The notes below the pieces were generated by a model that was given only the letters and a program-made list of their open reading frames with translations, did no database searches and was not told the DNA's origin. A stretch of 64,000 nt of DNA from Rhexocercosporidium sp. MPI-PUGE-AT-0058 (Eukaryota; Ascomycota; Leotiomycetes; Helotiales), in assembly GCA_020746875.1 (NCBI GenBank), contig JAGTJL010000018.1, positions 1,054,001-1,118,000 on the forward strand, written 5' to 3'. This document shows, one piece after another, positions 35,268 through 46,550 of the stretch (the stretch's first letter is position 1; the number at the start of each line of letters is the position of its first letter). Made by a program: the position numbers and the translations under genes.

Positions 35268-35929
35268 TCACTCCCTGTGAAGACAGTCAGTGACCTGGAC
35301 TGTGCTCTGTGCCCATCAAGAACTTACAAGAATGTGACTGTAACCTCTCCTTTGATTTTGGCCTTGAGAAACACTTCAATCATCAGATCCAGATCAAGCC
35401 GTATCGACATCGGTTTTGCTCCAGCTGCATCATCCTGCTCTTCCGATTCTTCCTCTTCGTTTTCATTCTTGGATCCACTCTTCTGAGATTGACTCTCATA
35501 TCCAGGGTCGTCGCTTTTCGAAGACTGCGCTCTCTTCACGGCTGGCTTCGCTGCAGGAGGCTTGGACTTCTTCTTGTCTGATGTTGTCCTCACTGCAACT
35601 GGTCTTTTACCACCTGCCGCTTTCCTGACATTAAATGCTCGGATTCCAGTCTCGAATGGCTCTGGGATTTTCCTCCTTGGTTGTGATTTTCGAGAACAAT
35701 ATTGGCAGGTGTCGCCCTCGTCTTGATTGTTTTGCTCGTAGTCGGGGCTGTCCTCTGGTCTTAGCAGTCCAACCGTCTCCTCCGGAGTAGGGTCCTCATA
35801 TCCTGCCTTGCGACCGCCGCGCTGATGTTTCCTCCGCTGCTTGGGCTCCGTATCTGAGTGAACTGAAGCGAGATCTGAATACTCGTCTGCTGATTCGCCT
35901 CGGTGCGCTGGAGGCGCCATAGATTCCAT
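35268..35929 (-). CDS. Disordered protein with beta-tail, 201-202 aa
   Basis: One main frame from 35929 to TAA at 35324-35326. It starts MESMAPPAHRGESADEYSDL, has a CQYC pair (~75), a Lys/Ala/Pro-rich segment, an acidic run, then the tail SIRLDLDLMIEVFLKAKIKG ending TVTFL. This aligns with the tails of the 32716 and 40401 proteins. The stop overlaps a strong donor, TT-GTAAGT. With branch site CACTGAC and acceptor TTCACAG at 35275-35277, the 53-nt intron 35275-35327 joins to GGAG-TGA, giving a protein one Glu longer. So splicing barely alters the product. Charged, disordered, no signal peptide; function unknown. Confidence 0.75.
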
Positions 35930-37480
35930 TTGGAAGACTAGGAAACGTGGATCGGATTGTGAATGAATCCCAAAAGACGTTCCCGATATTTGAGATGGAA
36001 TTTGTCTTAGTGATGCACCAGCGCTCCGTTGTGTTGGGTACAGGTGCCACCCTCAGCGGAATGTTAAGCGAGCCACTATTGGCAGGGAATAACCCGCGAG
36101 TGACGGCACTTGTTTCGGCACCATCGGCATGCGGGCCGTGGACCTTGGCTCATGTTTTATGAACCACCACATTGGATCGCGCAAACGCCAAGAGTATGGA
36201 TGAAGACCTTGGGACTTTCATGGGAATGAATGACAGCGGGCCGCTGCAGTAGTGATGAGGCGGCGTGTCTGAACCTAACTACTTGTCTGTTAGTTACGAA
36301 GATACAAGACTAGATGAAATATACCTTGAAAGAAAGCTGATAAAAGTTACGGAGGTACAGCGGTACAGTAAAATCACAGCCACGCGTCCTCGGTATCTGG
36401 ATGATCGAAACTGTGCCGTCAGGATAAACTATACCAGGCCAAAGCACATTTTGCATGGGTCATGGCCATGTGCTCAGCCAATCGCCTGCTCCCAAGAAAG
36501 AGTGCACGGTATTTTCCGTCCTTTTGGTGGAGCAGGGGCCTGCAGCGGGGAAATGCCTTGGCAAGGAAGGATCTGCTTTCACTTGCCTGCAAGTGCCAAC
36601 TCGGATAGCGCGGCAAAGTTTCAAAAAATCAAGGCTTACCTGGTAATCGTAAAGGAGGTGTCGACGGGACAGAAAATCTACTGAGTAGGTGCCTATGCGC
36701 CACAAAAGTCGCATCTACGAAGTAGCTGAAGTCTCTAGGTTCGTGCGATGATGCGGAACCTACGCGCTAGGTTCATGAAGCCTTCCAGCTTACCCTGATT
36801 GCACAAGTAACTCTCCAAATATCATGATGAGAAACAAGAGAATTGTATATCTTAGAGCTAATGGACACCAGAAGTTTTGTGGGTGTAGTATTGTGGTACC
36901 TTCATTGCCTGCATTACGCCCATAGATTCCAACTTACCTTCTTTTTTCCTCGATAAAAAGATTCCAAAGTCGATCCCAAGGTAGTAAAAGACAATGTTAT
37001 CCCTCTCTTGAAGATTCGAACAGGAGTCAGGATCAGCTTTGACGTCAGCATATCACGAGCAGTCGTTGAGAAAACCTCGTACCTCGTCTAGTCTTCCCAT
37101 GAAGTCCACTCATTGCGGGGAAGTGCGCAATCGGTTTCAGCCGCTCATGCAGAGAAGCAAATTGCCATGACGAATCTGAATCGATTTTAAGACTGGTGCA
37201 TGCCTTGACGGAGGGGTGTGTGGCGTTTGGAGCCTTGGGGCATGCAAAATAATACATCAGATTATTCTTTCAGTGCCCCAACGGGGCTTACCAGTACTAG
37301 AGAGGACATCCATGTCGAAGCCACCTTAATCCACTCGGAATTCTGATGGCACGCGGGTGGGATAAAGACCAGAAATCCTGTTCTCTTGTTGATCGGAAAT
37401 ACTTCGTACTAAGGGTAATGATAACGGAATTCTAGGCCGTGCGTACACCCACGTAAACTAGATACTTGACAATGCTGCTT
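35930..37480. other. No gene recognised
   Basis: Intergenic. Open frames at 36265-36714 on both strands lack family features. The right end borders the Tc1-type transposon relic. Confidence 0.5.
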
Positions 37481-38250
37481 TTACATAATCTCCCAGTATT
37501 TTGTATGTCCTCCTTGTGCTTCAATCACTGCTTTGCATCTCTCAGGTATTTCCCGTCTTAATTCCCTAATCCTTTCAATTGTAATTGATTCCCATGCTTC
37601 TAGGACAGCTTCCCGTAGCCTCTTATATGACCTATGAACCTCCGGGTACTTTCCCTTAATATAGTCCTTTATATCATCCCAAATCGTCTCAATTGGATTC
37701 AAATCAGGGGAATTCGCTGGCCAGTAAATAGGAGTAGCCCCAATTGCTTCAAATACCGATTGTGTATAATAATCCCCGAGTAAGATCCCTCGTCTCCCAA
37801 TCCTTCTCCCAAAATACCCCCTTATGTCGGTCGACCGTATTTCCCTGATATCGTACCCCAAAACATCCACCCGGTCTTTCTTTAATATCGTCCTTCAACA
37901 CGATCAGGGTGGTATAGCTCTTCCAATCTAATCTTACGTGTAACCCAATCCTTTGTATGCCTCCCAGGTTGCACCCACGATTCGTCACTCCACATAATTG
38001 AGAACCACTGCTCTTCTGTCCAATCTTCGTGCGAGTTGTTGTTTTCCTTGGGGTCTTTGGTACAGGTATACTCAATACTGGCTCCATGCTGAAATATGGT
38101 GATTTGGGCCTTAAAAGCGGCAAAGTAACATTTAAATATCATTGGGTGTACCCCTAGTTTAGTACCCCTGCAAAATGGACCTTCTACCTTGGTAGTCGGG
38201 GTAATAGTTGTAGCCAAGAATTCTAGAGAGTTTGTTGATAACAAGGGAAA
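37481..38250 (-). mobile_element. Tc1/mariner transposase relic
   Basis: The minus strand carries the C-terminal part of a Tc1-type DDE transposase, with NSPDLNPIETIWDDIKDYIK and a following Glu/Arg-rich helical end (IPERCKAVIEAQGG). Upstream in another frame comes EDWTEEQWFSIMWSDESWV, which holds the first catalytic Asp region. The two are joined by at least one frameshift. The N-terminal DNA-binding part is not recognisable and clear TIRs were not found, though AGTTGTCAAAGCAGG near 38314 may be one end. Base composition is normal, so decay here is by indels, not by heavy RIP. Confidence 0.82.
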
Positions 38251-38863
38251 CTGTCTAATAGGGTTTCCAAATTCTGAGCTTGTTCCTTACTTAAGTTTAG
38301 ATCAGCACCGCCTGCTTTGACAACTATTACCCCTGCAACGAAGTACGAAGTACGTCTAAGAAGCCACCGCATGGATGTGGTTAATTTTCTGCAGATCGCC
38401 GGTTGGACGATCTGTGGAGTTGAGACATCAGTAAAGCTCTGCTGTGTGGAGGAAAAACCTGACTGTTCGTCACAAGCCACATATCTCCAGCCTCAAAGAC
38501 ATGTGAACGGCGTCATCAGCATGATTGAATCATTTAAAGGAAAAAAAAGGTGACATCACATACGCCGATCAGGCCACCCTAAACTCTCTACCTGTGGCTG
38601 AGAGATCTCTCATCAGGCTTGATTGTGGCACCCCCAACGATGTGCTTGACTGAGTACCAGGTGGTTTGACTTTTGAGGCTTAAGCTACTGATGTTGAAGC
38701 CAGTATATAAAGAGGGCAAGTGATCAATACTCAAGGGAGAACATACATCTTACAATCATCATCATCATATGATCATCGTCCTCAACGTCACAAATCAAAA
38801 ACCCACAAGTCAAATACATCACTTCTCTTCACCAAAATCCGAACACTTCTAGAAAACTTCACA
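38251..38863. other. Upstream region of the 38864 gene
   Basis: Contains the right flank of the transposon relic and the promoter of the small repeat protein gene. No other coding content is recognised. Confidence 0.5.
38702..38711 (+). promoter_or_regulatory. TATA box of the 38864 gene
   Basis: GTATATAAAG lies about 160 bp upstream of the ATG at 38864, a good match to a TATA box of a strongly regulated gene. Confidence 0.6.
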
Positions 38864-39172
38864 ATGGCTGGACTTCTCGGAAACCTCACAAACTCCCTTG
38901 ACAACACCCTCACCGGAGGCGACCAAGCCAAAGGTCAAGGTGGACTCCTCGGCGGTGTCACTGGCGCAGTTGGAAAGACTCTTGATGGCGCTGGAAATGT
39001 CGTCGGCCAGACCACAGATGGCCTCGGAAATGTCGTGGGACAGACAACGGACGGTGTAGCGAATACTGCGGGCCAAACTACCAATGGTCTGGCAAACACA
39101 GCTGGAGGATTGACGAATACGGCCGGCGGACTGGTTGGAGGAGCCACTGGGCAACAGCAGAAGAAGGCATGA
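38864..39172 (+). CDS. Gly/Thr/Asn-rich LEA-like repeat protein, 102 aa
   Basis: The ATG at 38864 (MAGLLGNLTNSLDNTLTGGD) has a good context (CACAATGGC). An in-frame ATG 48 codons upstream lies in leader-like His/Ser-rich sequence and was rejected. After GLLGGVTGAVGKTLDGAGN come five or six repeats of about 11 residues with the form VGQTTDGLGN or TAGGLTN, then GGATGQQQKKA. The pattern resembles the DUF3659/LEA-like repeats of the 25135 protein (GVTDTVG, GGATN). A small hydrophilic, probably disordered protein, possibly stress-induced given the TATA box. No introns. Confidence 0.8.
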   Translation: MAGLLGNLTNSLDNTLTGGDQAKGQGGLLGGVTGAVGKTLDGAGNVVGQTTDGLGNVVGQTTDGVANTAGQTTNGLANTAGGLTNTAGGLVGGATGQQQKKA

Positions 39173-39639
39173 TCGGCTTTTGGGCTCTGGGTGGCGGGAT
39201 CGGATAGGGATCAGGAGAGAATGGTTTTGATCAGGATTTGTAATTTTACTGAATAAATATACGACTCGTTGCATATATCTCAACATAAACGGCTGCTCTG
39301 TCCATGACAATTAGCCACGAACTTCCGCTCTCATCCATCCACTGAGAGAGACAAATAATGAGATGAATCCTCTGCGAAGTTGCGAACATAGGGGAGCACC
39401 ACAACCAGTAGATCATCACCGAAGGGTAGCGATGTGTTTCAAAAAAAACCCCTATTTTCAGTGTAGCTGTTCTTGGATTTTACCGCTCAAATATTGTTTC
39501 CCTTAGATCCCTCTCCCCAGGCTCCAGCACTAGATCCATAAGGCTTGTCGTTCCAGCCGTATGCAATGATGCCGTTATCTACCCTGAAGTGGCGAGCACT
39601 ATCTCCTGCTGTGCTAACTGCCAATTGGAGTCAGACAAG
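39173..39639. other. No gene recognised
   Basis: Spacer between the repeat-protein gene and the LINE relic. The 5' end of the relic may reach into it. Confidence 0.45.
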
Positions 39640-40115
39640 AGACGCCTTGTCTGTTGCCCTCCATTTACCAAAGTAACTATCAATCTCGCGAGTCAAGTCC
39701 TTGAAATCGGCCAACGGGTCAAGGAAGCAGCCCAAAAGACAGTAACGGCGGGTGCCCGAGTGCTGCGAGACTATACCCAGTGAAAGTGGACAATACCAAT
39801 CGAACAGCCATTCTCGACCAGAGGGAAAGGTTCTACCTGGGGTTGCCGACGTCCTAGGAAAGGAAAACGACGTCCACATAGCCAAGATCGGGTGGCTGAG
39901 TAGGAAAGACACGGGGAATGCTATGGTTGTCTACTTTATATGTCACGAAAGGCAGCGAGGCAGCATGACTATTGCAAGACCAATACTTCCACGTTGCAGG
40001 AGAGTCAGCCTATACCAGGGTCTTCAAGCGGTGACACCGAAATGCGCCACATGCGGAGGACCACACGAATCGTTCAGCAGGAACTGTGGAATGCGTCACA
40101 GCTCTTGGGATGCAT
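39640..40115 (+). mobile_element. Tad-like LINE ORF1 fragment
   Basis: Pieces of a fungal Tad-type LINE gag protein in three frames: VLEIGQRVKEAAQ, ARVLRDYTQ, VKVDNTNRTAILDQ, GVADVLGKENDVHIAKIGWL, AMVVYF, QYFHVAGESAYTRVF, and a Cys/His cluster CATCGGPHESFSRNC. At least four frameshifts or stops separate them. No reverse-transcriptase part follows. The fragment has normal base composition, so it decayed without strong RIP. Confidence 0.7.
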
Positions 40116-40400
40116 AGGACTTCTTGGATCCTCTAGTTGAATGTCCGGAAGCAGCGAGAAGTGCAACACAGTTTAATGAACGATCAATAACTCAAGCAAT
40201 TCAAGAACCGTCTTTTTTCACGTGTACTGGCCTACTTCCTCACTTGATATACTAATTTCACATCGACTAGCTGCAGGAAAGGGACAATCACTTCTCATAA
40301 TCGTTATACTCATACAATCCGAACCCATAGTGATCAGCTAAGATACACAAAACTTCCCTCCGAGCCATCCACGAAAGAAATCTCGACGCCATATGAAACC

Positions 40401-40780
40401 TCACATCAACCCAATCGTCACATCACCCTTAACCCTCGCATACAGATCGACCTATAAACACCATGTCAGCCTCTTCATCGCTTCGCCCTTCCCCACCCCA
40501 AGAATGCATATACCTCAACCTCCAAATCCAACTCAATCTTGATACTTAAACTACTATCCCCTACAGGCTTATACGGACGGTCCTTAATCCTCGACTCACG
40601 AATCGCAGCCGGTCTGTAGCCTTCCGCTCGCGGGGGTAACATGTACTGTCTGCTCTCGGCGCCGTATTGTGGTTGCTGGACTGCGGCGGCGGCGGATTTC
40701 TGGGCGATGATTTGCTGGTCATGTTTGTTGTTGTAGGGGGATTCGGCTGTTGCCTGTTGGGTTTGTTGTTGGGTTGCCAT
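40401..40780 (-). CDS. Gln-rich protein with beta-tail, 105 aa
   Basis: Exon 1 40780-40514 and exon 2 40451-40401, with a 62-nt intron (donor GTATAT, acceptor TTATAG), phase 0. The protein starts MATQQQTQQATAESPYNNKH, has AIRESRIKDRP, then SLSIKIELDLEVE joined to VDLYARVKGDVTIGLM. The last 45 residues are nearly identical to those of the 32716 protein, on the other strand, 7 kb away. Here the intron is an ordinary one and not a copy of the exon. Reading through the intron would give an unrelated short tail. Function unknown. Confidence 0.82.
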
Positions 40781-42292
40781 GTTGATGGCTTGATTTTTGG
40801 GGTTGGGAGGGTTGGGAATCGGACTGTTGCGTATGTTGTTAGATTTGTGATAGAGGTAGGTGTAGCAAGATGAATGTTCTCCTTCTTTGGTGGACCAAAA
40901 AACGTGAGTCTGGGACAGAGAAAAGTGTAGAAGTAAACAGCTTGAAATACCTTCTCCTAATCACTTCAACAAATTAACAACAATGAATGTATAGCGCAGT
41001 AAAAGCAGTCGTAAAGACTGCGACGATTTCTTGGTTACCCCAACCTCGAAACAGGGCAAGCTCAGTATTTAACTCTCCTCTTCTCTCCTCTCCATTTCTC
41101 TCCCAAATTCCTGATTTTCCTTATCCGCAGCATCAAGGTGGGGCACGAAACAAATCAAACGCCATCTCTTCGTCTTTGCACCATCCATACTACTCCCCCC
41201 CTAAACAAACGTTAAAGCGTACTTTTTGTGGGCTATACCCTTGGAGAGCTTGCTATGAGTGGCCGAGTGCCCTTGTTAGCTCTCAGTGCACTGGCCAAAA
41301 AGAGGTCCTTTGTAAACGTCTGACACCCGCCACAAAACCGGATTCGGGTTGGGGACCGTGTGAGGCTTCAGGGATCCTCGATGCGCCCAGCATGGGAAGC
41401 ATGAATTATTCTGGGGCGGTGGAGATCGAGATCCGTGAGATGAGACTGTTTGGATGGGGAAGATGACGTCAGTTTAGACTTGGTCAATTTAAAGGGGTGA
41501 AACAGTCACGATCTGAGATGAAAAATCTGGAGGGGTTAGTTGAAGAAACATTTATTTTCATGCATGACAGGCAATCTTCTTTGCTGTCTCGATATCGTGA
41601 TGTCGAGTCGTATATATCAAATTCATCTGATGGATCCATGTTTTAACCATTCTCACAGTAGCCAGGAGATATATGCTTCCCAGATCCAATCACAGAAGAC
41701 CAGCCCTGAGAAAATTAGCTCGTCCGGTTGCTAAGGCACAGCTGCATATACCAAGTATAGTAACTGTCTCATGATTCGGAGATGCCCAGTTGCATGTCCA
41801 CGTCTGCTGCAGGTTTCCAGACGCATGATACATGTCTCGTCACTTTAAGAGCTCACACTGAACAAGGCTAGTGACACTCAAGGCTGCGAGAAGCAATCCA
41901 GTGATATCCCGCCATCGCCACACCGATATATCAGCCCTCATTACCACCAGAGCCCCCTGCCAGGCTTTATCCAGAGTATCGTATGGCATTGCCTGCATGA
42001 TAGCGACCAGGCATTATTGTCCAATATACTTCGTATCAGCCTAATAGTTCTCCTTGTTTACTTGGCAGACGCCCCGCTGCGCTACTCAAACGGAACGGGC
42101 CACTAAAATGACGGAGCCTCGCAGCTATAACGTCCAAGTGGGCGGCATTAAACCTTTTGTATAGCACGTGCAGGCTGCATGCATCGATTAGTTGTTTGCT
42201 GGATCATGTGTACAAATCTACTTCGTGGCAGGCCTAACTGTCCCGCCAAGAGCGAGAGAAGAGTTTACTTCTTATGGTAAAACCTCTCGTAA
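40781..42292. other. No gene recognised
   Basis: Last stretch of normal composition before the transposon-rich zone. The frame 40987-41466 (+) has no recognised content. Confidence 0.5.
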
Positions 42293-44399
42293 TTAAGAGG
42301 TACAATTGGCTCTTCTGCCCTTGAATGCTCCAGAAAGCTTGGCGGCATCAGATTCGCCAGCGACTAAGTAGTTTCTTGGCACGCGCTGGTCTTCTACGAC
42401 TTGCACCAGAAAATGGTCTATAAGAAGGACTGGAACACCAAGTGTTGACTTCACAATGTATTGAATAACGCTCGTTCTCATCGCTGCTCGATAGCTTGCC
42501 CCCTTCACGACGCAAAGGCCTCGGAAATGTCGGGTTAACGTCGAGCACCCCCTTCCGCCCACCTCGCTTAACTCGCCGCTATATCTACCCACCAACTTAA
42601 AAAATTAATTACTCCTTGATTCTTTAATCAATTCTTCTCAAATTTGGAATGTGACTTGCTCTTATTATAAAGCCTTAATATACTGAGTATGATGTCACGT
42701 GTGCACTTATAGAAATCGCAAATGACAAGTCTTTACGAAAGGCATCGCTTGAGTGGGGTATTCCGAGGCTTATATTTCGTGGCCGCAACGCAACGACTTT
42801 ATTACGTCAGGAAGGTGCTAGTTACTTACAAAGGCTACCTACGGTAATAAAGAGTCGATTAATTAATTAGATTTTGACTCAAGAGTCTCTTGGCCGTGGA
42901 GTTACGTATATATAAATTAAAGTTTTTAGAGAGAGACTTTTAGCTCTTTAAGGAGACTATTTATTACTTAAAAGACATTAGATTTACAAGTTTCTGGCAC
43001 GGAATCTTATTCTAAAGACGAAGAGGCAAATATACGTCGATTCTGTACGTGTTAACTGCGCTTGTTCCGAGGTTATTAAGCCTTAATTCTAAAAATTAGA
43101 GATCTCAACTATTAAGGCCATTCTAGTTAATCAATAATAAAATATAGACGAGACCGGTATTATAAAAGGCTACGGTCTTAATAGATTCGTTATAAGGCAC
43201 GCCGAAAAGCGTAAGATTTAAGGAAAACGGCCAGGCTTACGTACTTGGACGATAATTATTAAGTGCATCTCTGCTACGGGGGTCTCCACATAACCTCTTG
43301 TAATTTACAAAGGAAAATCAGTGCAACAACAGTAGTTTCTGTCTTAATTAAACGTATTCAAAGACTAGCACTTTACTATAACCGATAATAGGTGGACGAC
43401 CGACGATACGACTTTTAAATGGCTAGTGAAGGTATTTATCCCTTAAACGGATCCACGTAATCATTTAGCAAGACTCCTCATTCTAGACGGCCACAGGAGC
43501 TATAAAACTACGGAATTCCTTTAAAGTGCTTTAAAAACAATATATTCTATTATATTTACTTATATATACGTCACACGTCTTATAACTCTTGGATTTAATA
43601 GGTTTTTCTGCGCTAAAGCGTACTTACCGGAAAGAATTATATAAATTAAGTTCTTTAATCGATTATACGCTAATTAGAAAACGTAATTTCCTTCTTTACT
43701 ATTAAAAAGCACGCCGAAATACTATTACTTCTTTTAATATTAAATCTAAGTAGAAAACTAGTAGATTATAGCCGGTATCTTTGGCGAAACCCTTAATAAG
43801 CCTATTATTACAAAAAAATAATAATAAATCGACAGCCTCGGCTCTCCAAAAGCCTCAAAGAGTAATAATATTATCTCCCGAGCCTTTTAGCACTTTTATT
43901 TAATTACAGACTCCTAAAGCTGCGAAAGATCTTCGTTTATAAATACGCACTTTAGTAAGCAAATTATATAATTAGCATCCGACGTAGCGTTTATTTTTTA
44001 GGAAGATTATAAAAGGATTTAATAAAAAGGATTACGAATTAAGGAAGGCAAATATAAGAATTAGAGAGTTAAAAGAGCGGTTGGAGCAGTTGAAGCTAAG
44101 GAAAAAGAGAAAAGTCTAAATTAGCCTAAATTCTAAGTTTACGACAACACGTGCTATTCAGGCGACTCAAATTGCGGCTAGAGATCGTCAAATTGTATTA
44201 GTAGAACCGAAATTAGAAGGAGATTCTGACTCTACAATATCTTATATAAAAGTTGACATAGAATAGAATTATTAAATGTTAAATAAAGAGTGCTGATATT
44301 ACGCGAGGTGGGCGGAAGGGGGGTGCTCGACGTTATGGCGCGTCGCAAGAACACCGGGTACCATATATCGTCGTTGTTGAAGACGTCAAGCTCAACCAT
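42293..44399 (-). pseudogene. Small gene split by a Fot1-like insertion
   Basis: The minus strand reads MVELDVFNNDDIWYPVFL from ATG at 44399 up to the TA at 44334-44335. It resumes beyond the transposon at 42537 and runs to TAA at 42293-42295 (TRHFRGLCVVKGASYRAAMR near the start, ending RRANCTS). Taking one copy of the duplicated TA, the two parts total 103 codons with no stop, so the insertion alone divides an otherwise open frame. The flanks are not RIP-mutated. The protein is not recognised; no signal peptide. It may have been a complete small gene or an exon of a longer one. Confidence 0.65.
42538..44333 (+). mobile_element. Fot1/pogo-like DNA transposon, RIP-degraded
   Basis: 1796 bp, bounded by inverted repeats of 30 and 31 bp (42538-42567 and 44303-44333) that begin ACGTCGAGCACCCCC and run on through TTCCGCCCACCTCGC. 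They differ by one C in a C run. TA flanks both ends (42536-42537 and 44334-44335), the target site duplication of this superfamily. Inside on the plus strand, remnants of a pogo-type DDE transposase show WTTDDTTFKWLVKVFIP and LLILDGHRSYKTTEFL near 43,400-43,520, with many TAA/TAG stops. The interior is TpA-rich from RIP. Confidence 0.88.
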
Positions 44400-46550
44400 A
44401 AGTATATAGGAATATCACAATGCACTCAAATCATACAAAGAAAAAAATCAATCTGAGCATTCGCCAAACCGACGTCACTTTCAGCCAAACAGCAGCAAAC
44501 CCCCCACCACTGCTGCTCCCCTAGTCCAATCTTCTGGATTCAAGAGAATGCGCAACGTGCCTCGGGCAAGCATGCCACCAAGATTTGAGGCAAGGAGGAA
44601 AACTCGAATGTCAAGTATGCCAGAGGCTATGAGCACAACCAGACGACAATTAGAACTGGGAGCCAGGAAGCAAGATATCATCCAAGGAGCCGATTGTTCA
44701 GCCAAAACGATCGAAAAGCCTGTTGAAGGACAAGAATATCCTGTGCTTGGCCTGCAACGTACTCAGCCATCCGTGTCCAATACTGGACCCGATACAAGTA
44801 AACTTTAAGTGTCTACGCTAGTGTGGCCATCAGCGATTCAGGAGGGCAAGGCGCTGGCGAGTAAATGGGGGGTTGATCGATATGCTGAGGCCCAGCGAAG
44901 GCTCAAAGACAACGACTTAGCTCGACAAGTGCCTATGTATGGCTCCGAATGGCAGTGTGGGTATCTCCAGAGGACGAAAGTAACACTTGGACCGCTCAAC
45001 GTGATATTCGTGAGTGAAGACTTGCAGAGACTCTGCTCGATTGCGACCTTGGTTGGAATTCTGCCAATCGAGACTTTTTAGTTGGTGATGAGAGAACATC
45101 AGTTGCCCAGGAACGACCCCGCTGGCAAAATCATTTCACTTGGGAGCTAGCTCGTCACTCGATCGGAGAAGAATTAGTAGTTTATCCTACCTTCGTAAAG
45201 CATCTCGGTGCTAAAGGCTAAGCTATAGCCGATAAGGATCGTAATGAATATCAATCGGTACGTTTGAGCCTCTCGCAGGAAAACTGGTCTTGAGACTAAC
45301 GGTCACAGGTCAAGGACGCTTTATACAAGTTTCAGAAGTTAATACTAGAGAACCTTGCATTTATCAATTCGACTTATCGCGGAGAGAAAGTAAAAGCGGC
45401 AGAAGCGAAAATAGCGAGCGTAAAGATAAGAGGAAATGTTATTAAAAGCTGCATTGTAAATCGAAGCCGGAAAGGAATAGTAATTATGAGCTGAGCGATT
45501 AAGGATGCTCGGCTTTTAAAGGGAATTATATAACGGGAGGTTAGCCATACGGCGGGCGCTAGGCATTATGCTTTTAAGAGGCTTAAATTAATTATTAAAG
45601 CAATATTATTAAAATAACATTTAGCGGTTATTTTTAATATAAGTCTTTATTTAAACCTTATAAAATGGACTAAATCGGGCGCCTTATCTTTAAATCGCAA
45701 CGTATAATTAATATCTTAATTAAATAAATTTAATAATAAAGAAGAGAATAATAAAGATAAAGTATAAATATACCGAGTTTAAAAATACTTTTGGTTTATT
45801 TATAAAAAGTAAGGTATAATAATATACGCCAGCGATCAATTTATTTATTATAAATAACTGTAATTTATAAAGAATATAATCTAGTCCGAATCAGTAGAAC
45901 ATCCGAGTCATAACATAATACTTATTAAAACTTATGTCCCGCCTTAAGAATAGTTACGTTAAGTTAAAGCTCTATTATAAAGTGTCTTTACTTTTGTTTT
46001 AAATTTAATAATTATATATTAAATATAATAAAGACATATTATTTATATACATAATAATTTCTATAACAATAATCTTAGCGGTAATAAACCAGTGCTTACC
46101 TTAAATAATATAAATATTAATAAGGGTAGTAATAAAGCCAACGAGTGAATAGAGTAGTCTTAGTTTAGGAATTAATTAATTAAGACTCAATCTTTTCGGT
46201 ATAAATGTAATAAATTTATAAGAATAAGTATATAACTAGCTAGATAGCATTCCTCTGTTAGATTTACTATATTTAACTCGTTCCAATTATTTTAATAATG
46301 CAGTAAAATATTATTATTAATAAAAGTCTTGTATTTTTAATAGAGTATTATAAAACCTTATTATTATTATTACTTGTTAAAGTCTGTGAATTTTAAAGTA
46401 AAGTAAATGTTTTAAAGAATATAACGTAATTAATAAGTATGAGCTAAGAAAAGAATGTAGCTCGGAAGTTATCTTAAGTCGGTACTTAGGTCGTTTATAC
46501 CGCCTTAATCACGTATAAAGTATTTACAAAAGGGGGAGCCTAATGGTCGG
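44400..46550. other. Unassigned; normal then AT-rich
   Basis: To about 45,180 the composition is near normal, with two adjacent frames (44548-44808 and 44809-45081, +) that may be parts of one broken gene but match no family I know. From 45,180 onward it is AT-rich and RIP-like. No repeat structure or protein was recognised in the latter part. Confidence 0.45.

Noticed and set aside
34860..35486. 208-codon plus-strand open frame
   Set aside because: It lies partly antisense to the 35324 gene, whose tail matches two paralogues; the plus-strand product has no family features.
36265..36684. 139-codon plus-strand open frame
   Set aside because: No recognisable domain, no clear promoter or codon pattern, and an overlapping frame on the other strand; likely chance.
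44548..45081. Two adjacent plus-strand frames that might be one broken gene
   Set aside because: They are separated by a stop and frame change and neither product is recognised, so no gene call was made.
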